64,000 nt of DNA. Source: Trematomus loennbergii (taxonomy: Eukaryota > Chordata > Actinopteri > Perciformes > Nototheniidae). Location of the stretch: the NCBI GenBank assembly GCA_012861695.1, contig JAAOOA010000016.1, positions 25,075,200 through 25,139,199 of the forward strand, in the 5' to 3' direction. This document shows positions 13,801-26,130 of the stretch, piece by piece; position 1 is the first letter of the stretch; every line of letters starts with the position of its first letter. The translations under genes and the position numbers were made by a program. The notes below the pieces were generated by a model. That model was not told where the DNA came from. It did no database searches and was given only the letters and a program-made list of their open reading frames with translations.

Positions 13801-16800
13801 CCTAAATGATTTATTCATAATCTATAATCTGCAATAATTATCATTATTATGCATTATTATTGTTATTATTATTATGAATCTGCTTTACAAGAACTTTATT
13901 TTGTTGTGTTATTTAAGGTAAAAGTAAATGGGCTTGCCAAGATTTTGTAACTTGCGCACCACTTTCAAAGTTTGCCAACCATTTCAAATGTTCTGTTGCT
14001 TTGCTCGATCAAAGTTCTTCAGGTTATGTTATGTTTAACTTTTGCTGGGATTAACATTGAATGCATTAGACTCACTGCAAAGGTGTTTTGGATAAGACAT
14101 AACACATATTGGTTTATGCACATGTCTAAGCACATGGTGGTTAGTTGAAACACAGAAGTGCAATAGCTTTCTGTGTGGGTTTTTGGATGGGATGATGATT
14201 CATTTCTTTCAAATGAAAACCTTTCTTTTGTTTTGATCTGCATCCCCTAAAGCCTTGATAAAACATTATTCTGTATTCATTAAGCTTCATCTCTTCAAAA
14301 TATAAAACTAAAGCGCAAGTAGTGAATGCAATTTCACTCGAGGCCATGTGATAAACATAGAACTGAAGCAATGTGAGCTTTTCCAAGAAAAACATTGTTT
14401 AGAACAATTTCTTTTCACCATTACAGACTAAATGTTATCATCTTTCAACCTGCTTTCCAGCTAATAGTATCCCATCTCACATTATCTAATTATGTTTAGA
14501 CTTTATCAAAACAAAGCCTTTAAATGCCAGCAAAACAACATTTGTGCTCACATCCGATCATAGAGTTTATATGAGGATATTGCATTAATAATCTAACACA
14601 TTCATCAAGAATAACAAAATGCACCTGAAACACTTCGTCTTCACATTGTTACTGTTAGGGAAACCGTTTATGACTATTGATTGCATTATTTTAATTTCCA
14701 ACGGATAAACACAGCATATTAACATGCTGTTCATATACTAAAGAGACTGATGCAAAACGCAAACAATCAATAGGCGAAATCACTTATAGAAAGGCTAAAA
14801 TGAACATGAGCCAGCGCCAAGTTATTTCACTAAATAGAGGAAGCCTTCGGAAGTTTGAAGTTGGTCAAACTGTTTTGCAAGGAGCTTTTTGACCTACAAA
14901 AGTTCTTATTTTGTTGCATCATGGTGCAAAAGGACTATTTAAAACAAACTCTCACGTTCACCTTGTGGAATAATAGTTGACCAACATACCTATCAACAGA
15001 TATGTTAGTTTGTTATAGTTTAAATCTGCAGTTCAGTCAGACAACTCACGTGTTTCTTAATATGTTTATTAGAAGCAGCATATAGTTTAAGTTTGGTGTC
15101 TAGGCTCGGGCCTCATCACTCCACAGATGTACAAAGAACATTGAGTGATGATTAGATAACTATCCCCCAAGCCTACAGGTGGATGCTGGGATGGAAGCTG
15201 GGGTGGTGGTGGGGCAGGCAAGCAGCAGCAACATGAAACACAGCAGCAGCAGCAGCAGCAACGTGAACACAGCAGTGGCAGCAGCAATAGCGAGGCAGAA
15301 GAAGGCAAACCTAGCAGCCTAAATAGAGCGGCATGTTTAGGAGAATGCGTTTCATGTTAATGTATGATTGCTCGATTTGACTGCCTGAACTAGCTCGCAG
15401 GCTTCGCCCCATATGGGCTAATTTGTGTCCCTATAAATAAGTTTTATGATTTGGGTCAGAGGACACTTGGCTGGTGGTGGGGATTCCTCGTTTAGAAAAG
15501 TGGCGTCAGCTGTGCCAAGCCTTTAAAGCCTATAATATCTCCCTTGAGATCATGTTGCTGTTCCTCTTAAGGGCGCAATACTTTGTACTTTGTTAAGTGT
15601 GTGATTTTGGGAAAGCTTTTTTACTGATAGCTTCCTTTCTTTCTGTGATCTCGATATAACTTTTGATCCTTATGTACAGTTTTCTTCTCTGTTCAAAGTT
15701 TTTATGATCTAGATATGTTCAAAGTAACTGTTTATTTATAAACTAGGCAAGCACTAGCTTTAGCAACAACACAATCCCCCTAAAACTTAAGCATGATGGT
15801 TTAAAGTTCCCACTAGAAATCCGAGCCAGGACAATTAAGTTAAAGCCAAGGGTATCATATTTGAGTTTCTGAGAACTCTACGTCATCCAAATGACTAGTA
15901 CGTTCCTAAAAGACCTGTTGAATGCATTGTGATGTCTTCTGCCCTCTGGTGGATTATCCGGCACTGCAGGCTGTAGAGCGCTGACCAAATCCAGAATGGC
16001 TACCGTCATGTGACGGTTCAGACGCTTTTGGAAGCGACATCTTTGCCAATATTGAATAAATTACGGTAAAAATTACTTTTATATTGTTACTGATATTTCA
16101 CTATGAATAGTTACTGTATTGAAGCAACTTATAATCAGTTATATTTTGTAGCTTATTTCCTAGAAAAATCGTGTTGAAAATATATGTATCAAATAGTATA
16201 CAGCAGGTATTTGAGTACATTTCTCTGGAAAATAATCAGTGTCATTGTAGTACATTTCATCATGCAATCTGCATTATGCTTACCACAATGCCAAAAACAC
16301 TGTTTACATTATTTAATTAAACTAATTAAAGATTAAAATGTAATATATTAAAAGTAAAAATTGAGATATTTACGTGTTTCTTTTGTAACCCGGTCATTCT
16401 GTAACCCGGTGAGTCAAATGTTGCAATGACTCACTTGCTAATAATTGCCACAACTTATTGATTTTTTATTAAAACAATTCCTTGGCTATCATAATCTATG
16501 TTATATTGACCAAGTCAGAGAGTACAACATCATTTGTGTTTGCATGTACTTTTAGATGGCAAATAAATACTCTTATTTATATAGCCTGTTGGTTCGGGTT
16601 GTGACATGTTCAAAGTCTTCCAAATGTAAGAATCAATATTTATTTTCTTTTCAAAAGGAGATAAATTGCCATAAACGCCTGACGTATCAAATATGATACA
16701 AAAAGAAAATCATATATGTAAATAATTACCAAATATTTTTTTGTTGTATTTTGTTAAAAGGTGCAATAAACACCTCAATTTAAAAAAATTAGAATTTTCT

Positions 16801-17147
16801 GACTATTATTTGATGTGTCAGGCTTCACAGGGTTTTAAAATGATCAATGTCTGCCAAAACCATAGTGATAATATTTTGATTCTACAGCATAGTTGGATAT
16901 GATTAGTTTATATTAATCTATTTGATTTAACCCCAATTAAACACTTTAATTAATCTAATCAAACAGTCTGCCACTATGCTAATGATACTCAGGTGTTTGT
17001 GCCTACATAGGCCGATAATCATTGCCAATTGTCCTGCTTTTTAAAAATGAAATAAAATGAATATCACGCCATTTCTAACTCTTGAATTTGATTAAAACTT
17101 AGTTGTTAATGGTTGGCCATTCTCTACACCAGTCTGATCAAAATAAT
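13801..17147. other. Unique AT-rich sequence with a short CAG array
   Basis: No gene recognised in more than 3 kb. Small items seen: GTAACCCGG occurs twice 16 bases apart near 16387-16411, and a CAG array lies at 15240-15261. Frames at 14019-14395 and 15087-15308 have no recognisable domains; the latter is a translation of the CAG array region. Confidence 0.45.
15240..15261. repeat. (CAG)n trinucleotide repeat
   Basis: About seven CAG units in a wider CAG-rich patch (15220-15290). No open frame around it looks genuine. Confidence 0.9.
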
Positions 17148-17226
17148 GTCCATCGAATGTGCAAAAATAAATATTAGTTCTATGGACAATCTTGCACTAA
17201 TATTTATTTTTGCACATTCGATGGAC
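17148..17226. repeat. Perfect 31-bp inverted repeat with 17-bp loop
   Basis: Left arm 17148-17178 and right arm 17196-17226 are exact inverse complements. In addition, ATGGACAATCT followed by GCACTAAT occurs both from 17182 and from 17221 as a direct repeat. The combination suggests a template-switch event rather than a transposon end. Confidence 0.92.
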
Positions 17227-17320
17227 AATCTGCACTAATGTACATTCTCAAAATATTGAAGTGACTGTTATTTTGTATATTGATTGTTGTGTTTTTATTT
17301 AGGTCTTAATGTGTGCACAT

Positions 17321-17815
17321 TAGGGATGTTAAGATTCACCGATTCACATCGGTGCACCGGCATAAACGTTCAAGATGCGAGTGCACCGGTTGAAAGAGTG
17401 CACATCGGCTACAGTTTGGGTTGAACTCGCGATGCATCGATTGTAGCGTCTTTGGATCGGTAAAAAAACGATTCATTCATATAATATCCCCTCATCCTGT
17501 CAGCACTCAGCAGAGACGATCTTTGGTCTTTACTTCGCCACTACGGAGGCCGAGAGTCTCAGTTATCAACAAACATGGAAGTCGAGGAGAAAGAGAAACA
17601 CAGCGCACCGAAAAATACCTACAAATCAAACATTTGGCAACACTTCTAATTTTTCAAGAAAGACGGACAACTTGAAAAATCGCTCGCAAATTGTAAACGA
17701 TGCCGTGCCGCTTGAAAGTACACAAGTAGTACGAGGAACTTAGCGACGCACATAGAGGCAACATGGGGTCTGCGGCTGAAAAGAGAAACCTGAAAGTAAG
17801 ACATATGAGTTCAAT
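17321..17815 (+). mobile_element. hAT transposon, 5' part
   Basis: It starts with TAGGGATGTTAAGATTCACC followed by repeats of the CATCGGTGCACCGG type, a typical subterminal layout of hAT elements. A BED zinc-finger exon follows. No matching right end was found, so the copy is truncated somewhere after about 17815. Confidence 0.7.
17575..17796 (+). pseudogene. hAT transposase BED-finger exon, broken
   Basis: From the ATG at 17575 the frame opens with an acidic N-terminus and reads SNIWQHF, then a TAA stop at 17647. Staying in frame, the sequence continues through FFKKDG and a CKRC zinc-ligand pair, another stop (TGA), then STRNLATHIEATW. This is the CX2C...H order of a BED zinc finger, which in hAT transposases binds the transposon ends. 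The final histidine position is tryptophan and there are two in-frame stops before the last ligand region, so it cannot encode a working finger. BED assignment is by motif; the rest of the transposase is absent. Confidence 0.7.
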
Positions 17816-18289
17816 CACTCAGTGAGGTGTTATGTCAGTGAGAGTGGTGTTTAGTTTACAACAGCCTGTGACTGCCAATAATAGTTTAAATGTCTTCCTT
17901 ACAATTGTAAGCAGTTATGAAATACCTGTTTGTGAAAGGTTGTTTTCTTTATTGTTCCTATAGAACATATATTTTTTATTTGTTTTCATATTGGGATTGT
18001 GGGAGACAGTATTTCGATCTCTCTGTCTGTACACACAAACTGGAAGATTGACCATAAAGTTGACTTTGATCAAGTAGCATCATGTTAGTAAAAAAAAAAA
18101 GTGTTTCACGATTTTTCTTAATTGGCCCACTATCCATATAAGATCAGACTTAGAGGTGTTTCTGATGGGAACACCCCTTCATCCATATCTAACTACTTTC
18201 CAATCTTAATTCAATCAGGGTTTAGTATCTTCCTTAAAATATGTTGTTGACTGCAGGGGCTCGGATCGGATCCTCAACCTTTTCAAAGA

Positions 18290-18297
18290 CAACACTC
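18290..18297. repeat. 8-bp target-site duplication, left
   Basis: CAACACTC, repeated exactly at 19735-19742 on the other side of the hAT element. Confidence 0.93.
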
Positions 18298-18607
18298 CAG
18301 AGGTGGGGACTCGAGTCACATGACTTGACTCGAGTCAGACTCGAGTCGCATATTTTTTGACTTGAGACTTGCTTGACTAACATTGATAAAAGACTTGACT
18401 TGACTTTGACTTGGTATTCATGACTTGAGACTTGACTTAAGCTTGAGACAGATGACTTGAAAGGACTTGACTGTTTAAAATTAAATATTTGCGTTTGTTT
18501 TTGTAGTGAGATATTACGTTTAGTTTTTTCGAAAAACGTGATTGGGTGATTATAGCGCCGTGCGCGCAAACCTGGCAACCCACTAGACGGCAGGAGTGTC
18601 AGTTAAC

Positions 18608-18782
18608 ATGGCAGCGGCTAGCGTTACTCCAAAATAGTGAAGTTTGGATTCAAGGATTATGTTGTCGATGACGCTAATAAGAAGAGAACAGCGGTATGCA
18701 GGGTCTGCAGCATAAAGATCAGTGACACGACCACCACAACATCCAACTTCATTCGTCACTACAAAAAAACCCACAGAGAAAG
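18608..18782 (+). pseudogene. hAT BED zinc-finger exon 1, frameshifted
   Basis: An ATG at 18608 reads MAAASVTPK and then stops at TAG. One base out of register, the frame from 18637 reads FGFKDYVVDD and holds CRVC, then TTSNFIRH and KKTH, giving CX2C...HX4H with all four zinc ligands kept. The frame ends at AG followed by GTGCGTG (18783), a plausible donor splice site, consistent with exon 1 of a spliced transposase. The single-base frameshift between start codon and finger, and the lack of downstream exons, make this a relic. BED fingers bind transposon ends; similar exons have become host ZBED genes in vertebrates. Confidence 0.8.
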
Positions 18783-18892
18783 GTGCGTGAATGTGTTGTG
18801 TTAGCTAGAAAGCTAACGTTAAGTTTAAGCTACGTTAGACTTGGTTTCAAATCGATTAAGCATTGCAAAGAGAAGACAAAACGGTAAATGAA

Positions 18893-19306
18893 CACTAGAA
18901 CCGCCAAGGGATTCATTTTGACTAACCCTGATACTGACGGGCTGTGAGAGGAGAGAGAGAGAGAGAGAGAGAGGAAAAGAGATGCCTCGTTTATTTCCCC
19001 TGTGTTATTATCAGAAGTTACTGTAAACTGTTGAATAATGTAGTTCATCTACTTTTAGTAGTTTGTTTAAATGTTTTAATTATGTTGTTTTTGTTTGTAG
19101 AAGTGCATCATTCCTTGATTTATTGTAAAATGAATCTGAACTTTTTGATCTGTTATGATGATAAACTGAAGCAATTTCTAAATTAACCCAATTAACTGAG
19201 TTTTAAATCGTCCTACTTAGTTTATAAGGAAATTATGAAGAGGAACAAATTAAATGATTTGAAAATGATATCTATGTAGGTGCTGACGCTGTTGGCGGTT
19301 CTAGTG
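18893..19306. mobile_element. TTAA-type (piggyBac-like) MITE inside the hAT
   Basis: The ends CACTAGAACCGCCAA (18893) and TTGGCGGTTCTAGTG (to 19306) are exact inverse complements. The right flank is TTAA; the left flank is TGAA, one change from TTAA. This fits a piggyBac-like target, with the left copy mutated. It contains a (GA)n tract and no transposase. It lies between the BED exon and the right subterminal repeats of the surrounding hAT, so it arrived later. Confidence 0.65.
18946..18973. repeat. (GA)n microsatellite
   Basis: About thirteen GA units with one GG step, inside the nested MITE. Confidence 0.9.
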
Positions 19307-19734
19307 TTAACAGACATTTAAATTAAATATGTGTAATGGCAAATGCCATATATGATTTTCTTACCTGGAATTCTGCCTTTTTGAACAGACTTTTTTGAGT
19401 CCTAGCTATATTGTCTGCAGTTCTAGGGTTAATATGAATCTAATATGATTGTCATCGGTCTAAATTAGATTTCAAATGATTAACTGTGTATGTAATGAAG
19501 ATCATAGTGTGGGTTAAATCCATTTTCATAACCACTGTCTTTTAACTGATTTAAATGCGGAAACTGGGCTTATTCATCAGAATTTCGTATGACTTGACTT
19601 GACTTGACCTGAGCAATGACTTGACTTGACTTGCTTGACTCTCACCACAGTGACTTGGGACTTGCTTGATACTTGTAGGTCAAGACTTGAGACTTGCTCA
19701 TGACTTGCACATGTAGGACTTACTCCCACCTCTG

Positions 19735-19742
19735 CAACACTC
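19735..19742. repeat. 8-bp target-site duplication, right
   Basis: Second copy of CAACACTC bounding the hAT element. Confidence 0.93.
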
Positions 19743-20297
19743 CATAAGTCACCCTTTTGTGCTCTCCAAATTCAAGTTTCCTGTCTGTCCCTAGGGTTTA
19801 TGCTGAGCTTCTTGATTTAACTTGATATTCTGTCTTGGGTACTTCCTTCCAAGCTTGTTATTTCAAAACTTTATTTAGCCACAATCCTCCATATTTATTA
19901 TCCCTGCCCTGTGGCTTCTTCCTCTCCTCACAGCAGGAGAGTCATAACCTTCAAACAGAGTTTGTCCTCTTGAACTTTCAAATAGAAAATTGAATGACTT
20001 GAACAGAGCACACTAACAACCAGTTTGATTATTTAATTAGGGTTTAGCGTTTCACAAAATGACACAGTGACACAATCGTGTGCCTCAGCTGCTAACCTCA
20101 TTACCTCGGAGCACAGAGGAGGAGATGGGGAACAGACAGAATAACAAAGAGTGAAAGAGACAGATGGAGGAAACAGATCAGATAGGTGGATATATATAAT
20201 TACTGAAATAATGAAATTAGTTTTAAGGTACAATATTATTTACACTTGTATAAATGATGGACAATGCAGTAATTCTAACGTGGGAAATTGACAAACA
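19743..20297. other. Unique sequence, no feature seen
   Basis: Original host sequence interrupted by the hAT insertion. No exon or repeat recognised. Confidence 0.45.
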
Positions 20298-20730
20298 TTA
20301 AAGGTCCCCTATTATCATCAATATTATAGGTCTCAGATATATACAAACATGTCTCTGAAGTGTTTGGCTCCAAACACCAAACAGATCATTGCAGCATCCC
20401 ATAATCCCCTCTGTTTCAGCCCTGTTTCAAAGTGCTGATTCTCTGTCTGTTACTTTAGATGAAAATAAGGAGCCCTCCCCACGCCCCTCTGAGAGATATT
20501 TGGTTAAAAAGAACACAATGGTGCTCTAGGAGGAGATTCAGGTGATAAGGGGGGGGGGGGGGGGTTACCTTGGTTGGTGATTGGCTAATGGTTACACAAG
20601 CCAAAACATCGTTATGACATCATAAAGTGGCCGAAATCTGATCAGCTCATTTTCAGACAGGTTTTTAAATGGTTGGGACAAAAAGTGAGTGAATCTTTTT
20701 CCTGAAACTTTCAGAATCCCTTTACCTTTA
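20298..20730 (+). mobile_element. E2 family MITE-like element, copy 3 (3'-truncated)
   Basis: The left end is intact: TTAAAGGTCCCCTATTAT from 20298. The body matches 8739-9140 closely, including the central TTGGTTGGTGATTGGCTAAT. A pure G run of about 14 occurs near 20551. Similarity stops near 20730, before the terminal ATAGGTCCCTTTAA seen in copy 1, so the right end is lost. Confidence 0.8.
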
Positions 20731-21458
20731 AGCTACGCCCCAAAACTCCATATTTTGGTATTGTTCTGATAAAGAGCCCCCGAAGTGGCACATTCTAAAT
20801 TGGTATGACTGTGAGAGGAATGGGCAGCAAGTGAAGACACCAAACAAGGAGCATAAAGGCACAACCTCCTAGTCCTGCAGCATTTCCTCAGCGTCTCACC
20901 TGTAGACAACTTTGCCAAACTTTGATTACAAAATATATTTAAGAGGGAAAAACAAGGAGATCTGAAAAAACAATTTCATTCATCAGTGATCTGATTCTCT
21001 TTGCCCTAATGATGCCTTTGTATTATTAACATATGTAAAGTCTTTCATCTGGAATGATAGAAAACTATGACGTGAACATGCACAAATCCACCAAAAAACA
21101 ACCTGCAGCAATTCTCCCGTAAAATAAGAAATACATAAAAAGTCCTGTAAGTCCTCCAGCTTTCAGAAATTAAATTACATTTGGTCACGAAGACCATGCA
21201 AGAGCATCGTTTGATGATGCAGCGTGCTTTATTTGAAAGGGAAATAAAGCAGGAGTAATGGTGACAAAATATATAAATTCACAGTTTAACAACCTATACT
21301 CTAGGCTGTTGTTGACATTATGAACAATGTAATCAAATGTTATTGTTTTCCTCCATGTCCTGTTGTTCCTGGCCAATAATCTCTCTTATTGAGAATCCAA
21401 AATGTTCCACATGAGGTTGAAATGGTAACATAATGAATTCATTAAGATGAGTCATGGT
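20731..21458. other. Unique sequence, no feature seen
   Basis: Ordinary AT-rich sequence. Minus-strand frames at 20733-20918 and 21185-21376 are short and featureless. Confidence 0.45.
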
Positions 21459-21545
21459 TAGCGTTGGGTATCGTTTGGATTTGAACGGTTCAGATTCCGG
21501 TTCTGCTTTTCGATTCCGGTTCTTTTCGGTTCTCAATTCTTGTTC
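21459..21545 (+). mobile_element. hAT-like terminal fragment
   Basis: TAGCGTTGGGTATCGTTTGG is followed by repeated GATTCCGGTTC/TTCGGTTCTC motifs, a terminus-plus-subterminal-repeat layout typical of one group of fish hAT elements. No opposite end or transposase was found downstream, so the extent is unknown. Confidence 0.5.
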
Positions 21546-24500
21546 TTTGAGATGGTAAAAATAAGTCCCATGCCAATTTCACTGGAGAAAAATACATTTA
21601 TGAAAAAATTAAGTCAAATCTGTATTCATATTTACAAATCACTTCATACTGTTTAACTTGGTGGCTAAATAAAAAGTATAAAAATCCTGTCTGCATTTTT
21701 CTTTTGCATTCACAAGTCAGTTCTAAGTGGTGCAATTTGAGAATGTGACTCATGGTCCTTCACAATAGCCACAATGTACATCAAGACTTACCACCATACC
21801 TTAACCTGAAAAGTATTTCCAGTGGTTCTACAAACTGCAGCCTCATCAGATGAGAGGCCAGTGTGTCTTATAAGCAGCAACACCGAATGAGGCAAGCAAC
21901 ACAACATGCCCCCTGAGCAACTCTGGTAATTTAGACGAATGAGATTCCTCTTAAATGGTCCAGAACAAGGTTTAACGAGTCTAATATACTGTACCCACAA
22001 CGAAAGCAGATTAAGGTTGGTAGATTTAGGACCTTGTTTACCTTAAAGCTTGTTGATTGCTAAGAGTCACTGCTCTAATAGAGACACACACAACTAGCCC
22101 TTATTGTTAGTGTTCTTTGCCAGATTAAAAAAACAAGACAAACCAGAGATTATTACATTTTAAAGCTGGTGTCTAAAGTCTACGAGTTGTATTTACCTCT
22201 GCCTCAAGATGCTCTCTCTGCAGAATCTTATTACTAATCCTATAGCACTGTGGGAAAATCATTTATTTGTGTTGTGCAGGGCTTACTTGTGCATAGATAC
22301 TTGATTGTGTGATTGGCTTTCCATTGTTAAAGTATATTATATGCCAATGCAGCAGTTCCTTTGTGTTTGTGTGTGTGTGTATTGTGTGTGAGTGTGTGTG
22401 TGTGCGTGTGTTTTGTGTAGTCATAGAAAACGGCACGTATTCTTCCTGTCTGCAGATCCCACACAGCCCTTCTCTTGCCTCATAGGACATAAGGACTTAA
22501 CTGTTAATGGGATATTTGTTTGAGTTGAGACCCATACACAGACATAAACATACGATTAGAGCTGTAGAGGGAGAAGACATTATTACCTCCTACTGTAAAG
22601 ATAAGATATGTCTAAGAATCAGCATTCAGATGTGCAGATAATGTAATCATTCACCTCTTTCAACAGGGAAAAGGAGGTACTCATGAAACAAAAAGTCTAA
22701 TAAACCCAGAACCTGTTCTGCCTTTTGCAATTCCAACATTTCAATGAGCATTTTGTGTAAAACTAAAAAGATACATACAGTAGGTGGATGGAAATGTGTT
22801 TTATCTATAGTGCAGGGCAGTGTGGGCAAGTTACAAGTTTGTAGAGTGACCTTAAGAATAAACTGTATATTTTGTAAAAAAACGTGGCCATATAAGGCTT
22901 GGATATTTCCTGGTTTCCTGTATCATCTTACTCAGATCAGGACAAAAAAAAAAAGATATCCCTTTGCCAACGTTTTCAACTAGTCTTGCATGAACAGCTT
23001 TTTCATTGATGGAGCTTCATTGAGGGGTTGAGGCTGATAATTGAAAGATGTACATGACATTTTATTGGATGACTAATGTTACAGACTAATATAAAGGAAG
23101 TATGCTTTTCTTCTTGGACCTTTCCATGTGAAGGTTGTACTTCAATCTCAGGACTGCCTTGGTTTTGGTGCGTCCTCAGCCTTTCTCTCTCCTGACAACA
23201 GGCAATGTGTGAGAGTTTGGGTCGATAATAATGTTAACAGCGATTTAAAAAAAGGTTGAAGTGAGCTTGACTCATTTCCATAAACAGTACAAAGTTCACA
23301 GCTCAATACACTCAACATATTTCCGCACATTTTGATAACGGCAAAAGACTTACCCAGCAGGGTGAGCAGATTAACCCAGCAGGACAGAAAATCACTACAT
23401 TGTATGAAGCCTGAGTAATAGCACAGTGTGGAGTTTGCACCTGACAAACTCAGTTGGGTGCATATGCAGTTTTGTCATCCATAGTTATTACTGCCCACTG
23501 TGTGTCATTTCTTTCAGACCAACAATAGTGAGAAATGGTACTTAAACCTTGAAAGTGCTTGACAAGTTCTGCTTCCAGATTGCCCACTCACTGATATAGA
23601 AATGTGTTTTCTTTTCACTCCACAACCTACACTGTTACCTGTTTCACATATGTAACATAAGCAGTGCTTTGTGTAGGAAAAATCAATTAACCAACATAGT
23701 AAAGGTCACGTTGCTGTGGATGAGAATATAACCTTCACCTTCTTATGTATTTCATTGGAAAAAATTACTAGTTTTTCCAATGAAATGCCCATTCATTCAG
23801 AATGTAAGCAATCCTTAAACCTTAAAAAGAAGTTGCAATACTGTCCCCGCTATGAAGAATTGCTTCAGTCTAATTTGAGTCAAATTGTTTTTACTAAAAC
23901 ATGATTGTTCATACAGAAGTTGAGAAACGTAACGGTCCATTTTCCTTTGCTGTTGGCGAGAAACTCATCGGGAACTAAAGTAACAGGAACTGATAGGTGT
24001 GCTTTTGCCAGAGTGCAAAACATGGAATAAATGTGATTATTTTCCCTTCCTTCACCCTATGGACGGCTAGTGAAAAGGAGAGGTGTCACATTTTTGGACC
24101 TGGCTTGCTCAATGACAGTGAAGAGTCTCAAGGAGGTCCTCCAGTGTCATTTTCTATAGAGGTTGCTATGGTTCAGATTCAATTATGCCACCTTGGTCAA
24201 GTGTTTTCTAATTCTTGTATAAGCCTGCCTGTGGTACATGCTGCACTAACTCCTATTTCCACCGCAGTGACGTGTGAGCAAAGGATAGAAAGAGGAATAT
24301 ATTTAAAAAGTGAGCAGCATGCAGAACAAGTTTGGACGTTGGCCACAGCTCTTGTCTGATGTTAGTTCTCCAGAGGTCTCACAGTGAGTTTAATATCTGA
24401 ATGTAAGGGCTGTTGCCTGGAAACAGGAAGTTTTTGCGCTCTCTTGGTCTGTAGCAGCTCTCCAACAGCTGGACGGTGGTTCTCTGGGATCAGATGGGCT

Positions 24501-26130
24501 TGATGTTCAGCTGCCATGCTGATGCACATAAGGTGAATACATTCTACACTTTAGTCTACTTACCAGCGCTATCCACCCGGAATTTTTGACTACTCCAAAG
24601 TTTTATGTTAGAAATGTATAGTATGAGTCCCCAGCATTTAGAAACTGCCGGATGCTAACTTTCATATGTTGGGCAGTTTGCACACATAGCATTCGTTGCG
24701 TCAATTAGCATCATAATGGCTTGGCCGATTTGGCAATATAGGAGTGATTTTGGGGGTTGTTGAGGATACTGATCATTTCTTACATTCTCAGGATAAAAAA
24801 GTGGCCATATTTGTACTACCGTTGGGCTGATTCTGATACATTTTGAGTCAATTTAGCAATTCAGAGAATGCTGAATCGTTTGTATTGGACAGGTTGCTTA
24901 TCACTTGGTGGGACTCATTGAACTCAGAGACAACAGATTTAGTTGTGTGCTCATATTAGTTAAGCAAAGACATACTTGGCATTTAGTTTGGAAAGTAAAA
25001 GCATGATTCCATTTACCCATGAACAAGACTTCTGTGTTTATCAATGACTGCTGTAATTATTTTGTGTTTGCCTCTTTAAATGCACCTACATGCATTAATA
25101 GGAGTATGTGTTTGTCTTTCCATTACTAGTCAAGGTTGCAGATAAATATATTCTGCTTCACCATGATATTCATCATTTCTGCCACATCTCCTGTTCCCCA
25201 ACTTCTCTCATACAATCTGTTCCACACTCCAGCTGCTGTGTGACCTTGGCCTTGGACATGGCACGCCAGCAGTAAAGCAAAAATGTATGCTACAAAATGC
25301 AGAGCTTTGTATCAAATAATTAGCCTCTGTGGCAACTGTGCTTTTATCTCCAATGTGAATACACAGTCAAAACCTTTTCTGCTGCCTATAATGCTGATAG
25401 CAATGTTTTCAAACAGTGCTACTAAAGAAATGGATGAAACAACAATATCAGAGAAGAAGATCAGAGATGAAAAAAGATCAAGAGAGAAAAGGTCATGAAA
25501 CAAAGGACACAAGAACAGAAACTTGAAAAAAGCAGGAGAAGAAGATGACATTTTAGATGTTTAGATCAGCAGGGTACTATGAGAACAGCTGGTTCACCTT
25601 GAAGGCACAGACTTATTCCTTAAAATGCTCAGTTTAACACAATTTAGTTTAAAACAAATCTTTAAAATGCTATTTGTTTTAAAACGGTAATGCTTATTAG
25701 TCCCTGTTGTATTATTTATCTTTGTGAGGTGATGGTTGTGTTGTTTGTGTGTCTGTGTGTATTAATGTGTTAAGTTTGTTTTAAAGTTAGGACATAACAG
25801 CAAGTCCACACAATTTCAAATCATAGTGTGAGTGAGTGAGTTTTCTCTTCAAGTATAAATGTGTTAACGCAATAATGGATCTCATTGTTTTGATTCTTAT
25901 TGTTGAAAACAGACCAGAACACTAGTTTGCTTTGATAATGGTTTTACTAACTAAGCCCTTTTATCACATACAGAACCAACTGCCATTAACCAAAGGTACA
26001 GAAACAGTCTTATAGATGTTTTCTCAAAATGACACTCCCTTTTAAATCTTCTGTTCTACTTGAACATTTCATATGATGATATTTTCCTCATGTGACTGAA
26101 CTATTTATGTTTATATAGTAAGTACACAAC
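21546..26130. other. Long unique AT-rich stretch, no gene seen
   Basis: More than 4.5 kb without a recognised transposon, RNA gene or exon, apart from an imperfect GT tract at 22362-22417. The longest frame (23997-24359, 120 codons) has no recognisable domain and no splice context. This could be part of a large intron or intergenic DNA. Confidence 0.45.
22362..22417. repeat. Imperfect (GT)n tract
   Basis: Short GT runs interrupted by ATT, GAGT and GCGT. Confidence 0.85.

Larger units (their letters stand above)
18298..19734 (+). mobile_element. hAT element with complete ends, 1437 bp
   Basis: Ends are CAGAGGTGGG (left) and the inverse CCCACCTCTG (right), bounded by exact 8-bp duplications CAACACTC, the hallmark of hAT insertion. 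Both subterminal regions (18305-18470 and 19590-19710) hold dense GACTTG/ACTCGAGT motifs in both orientations, probably transposase binding sites. The left half holds a BED zinc-finger exon followed by a splice-donor-like GTGCGTG. Most of the transposase is deleted and a second MITE sits inside (18893-19306). This is a non-autonomous derivative of a ZBED-like hAT. Confidence 0.9.

Noticed and set aside
15220..15290. Polyglutamine-encoding exon from the CAG array
   Set aside because: No open frame with splice sites or a recognisable protein surrounds the array.
21459..22010. Complete hAT element starting at 21459
   Set aside because: No matching right terminus or target duplication was found, so only the terminal fragment is annotated.
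23997..24359. 120-codon plus-strand open frame
   Set aside because: Composition and lack of motifs or splice sites suggest a chance frame.
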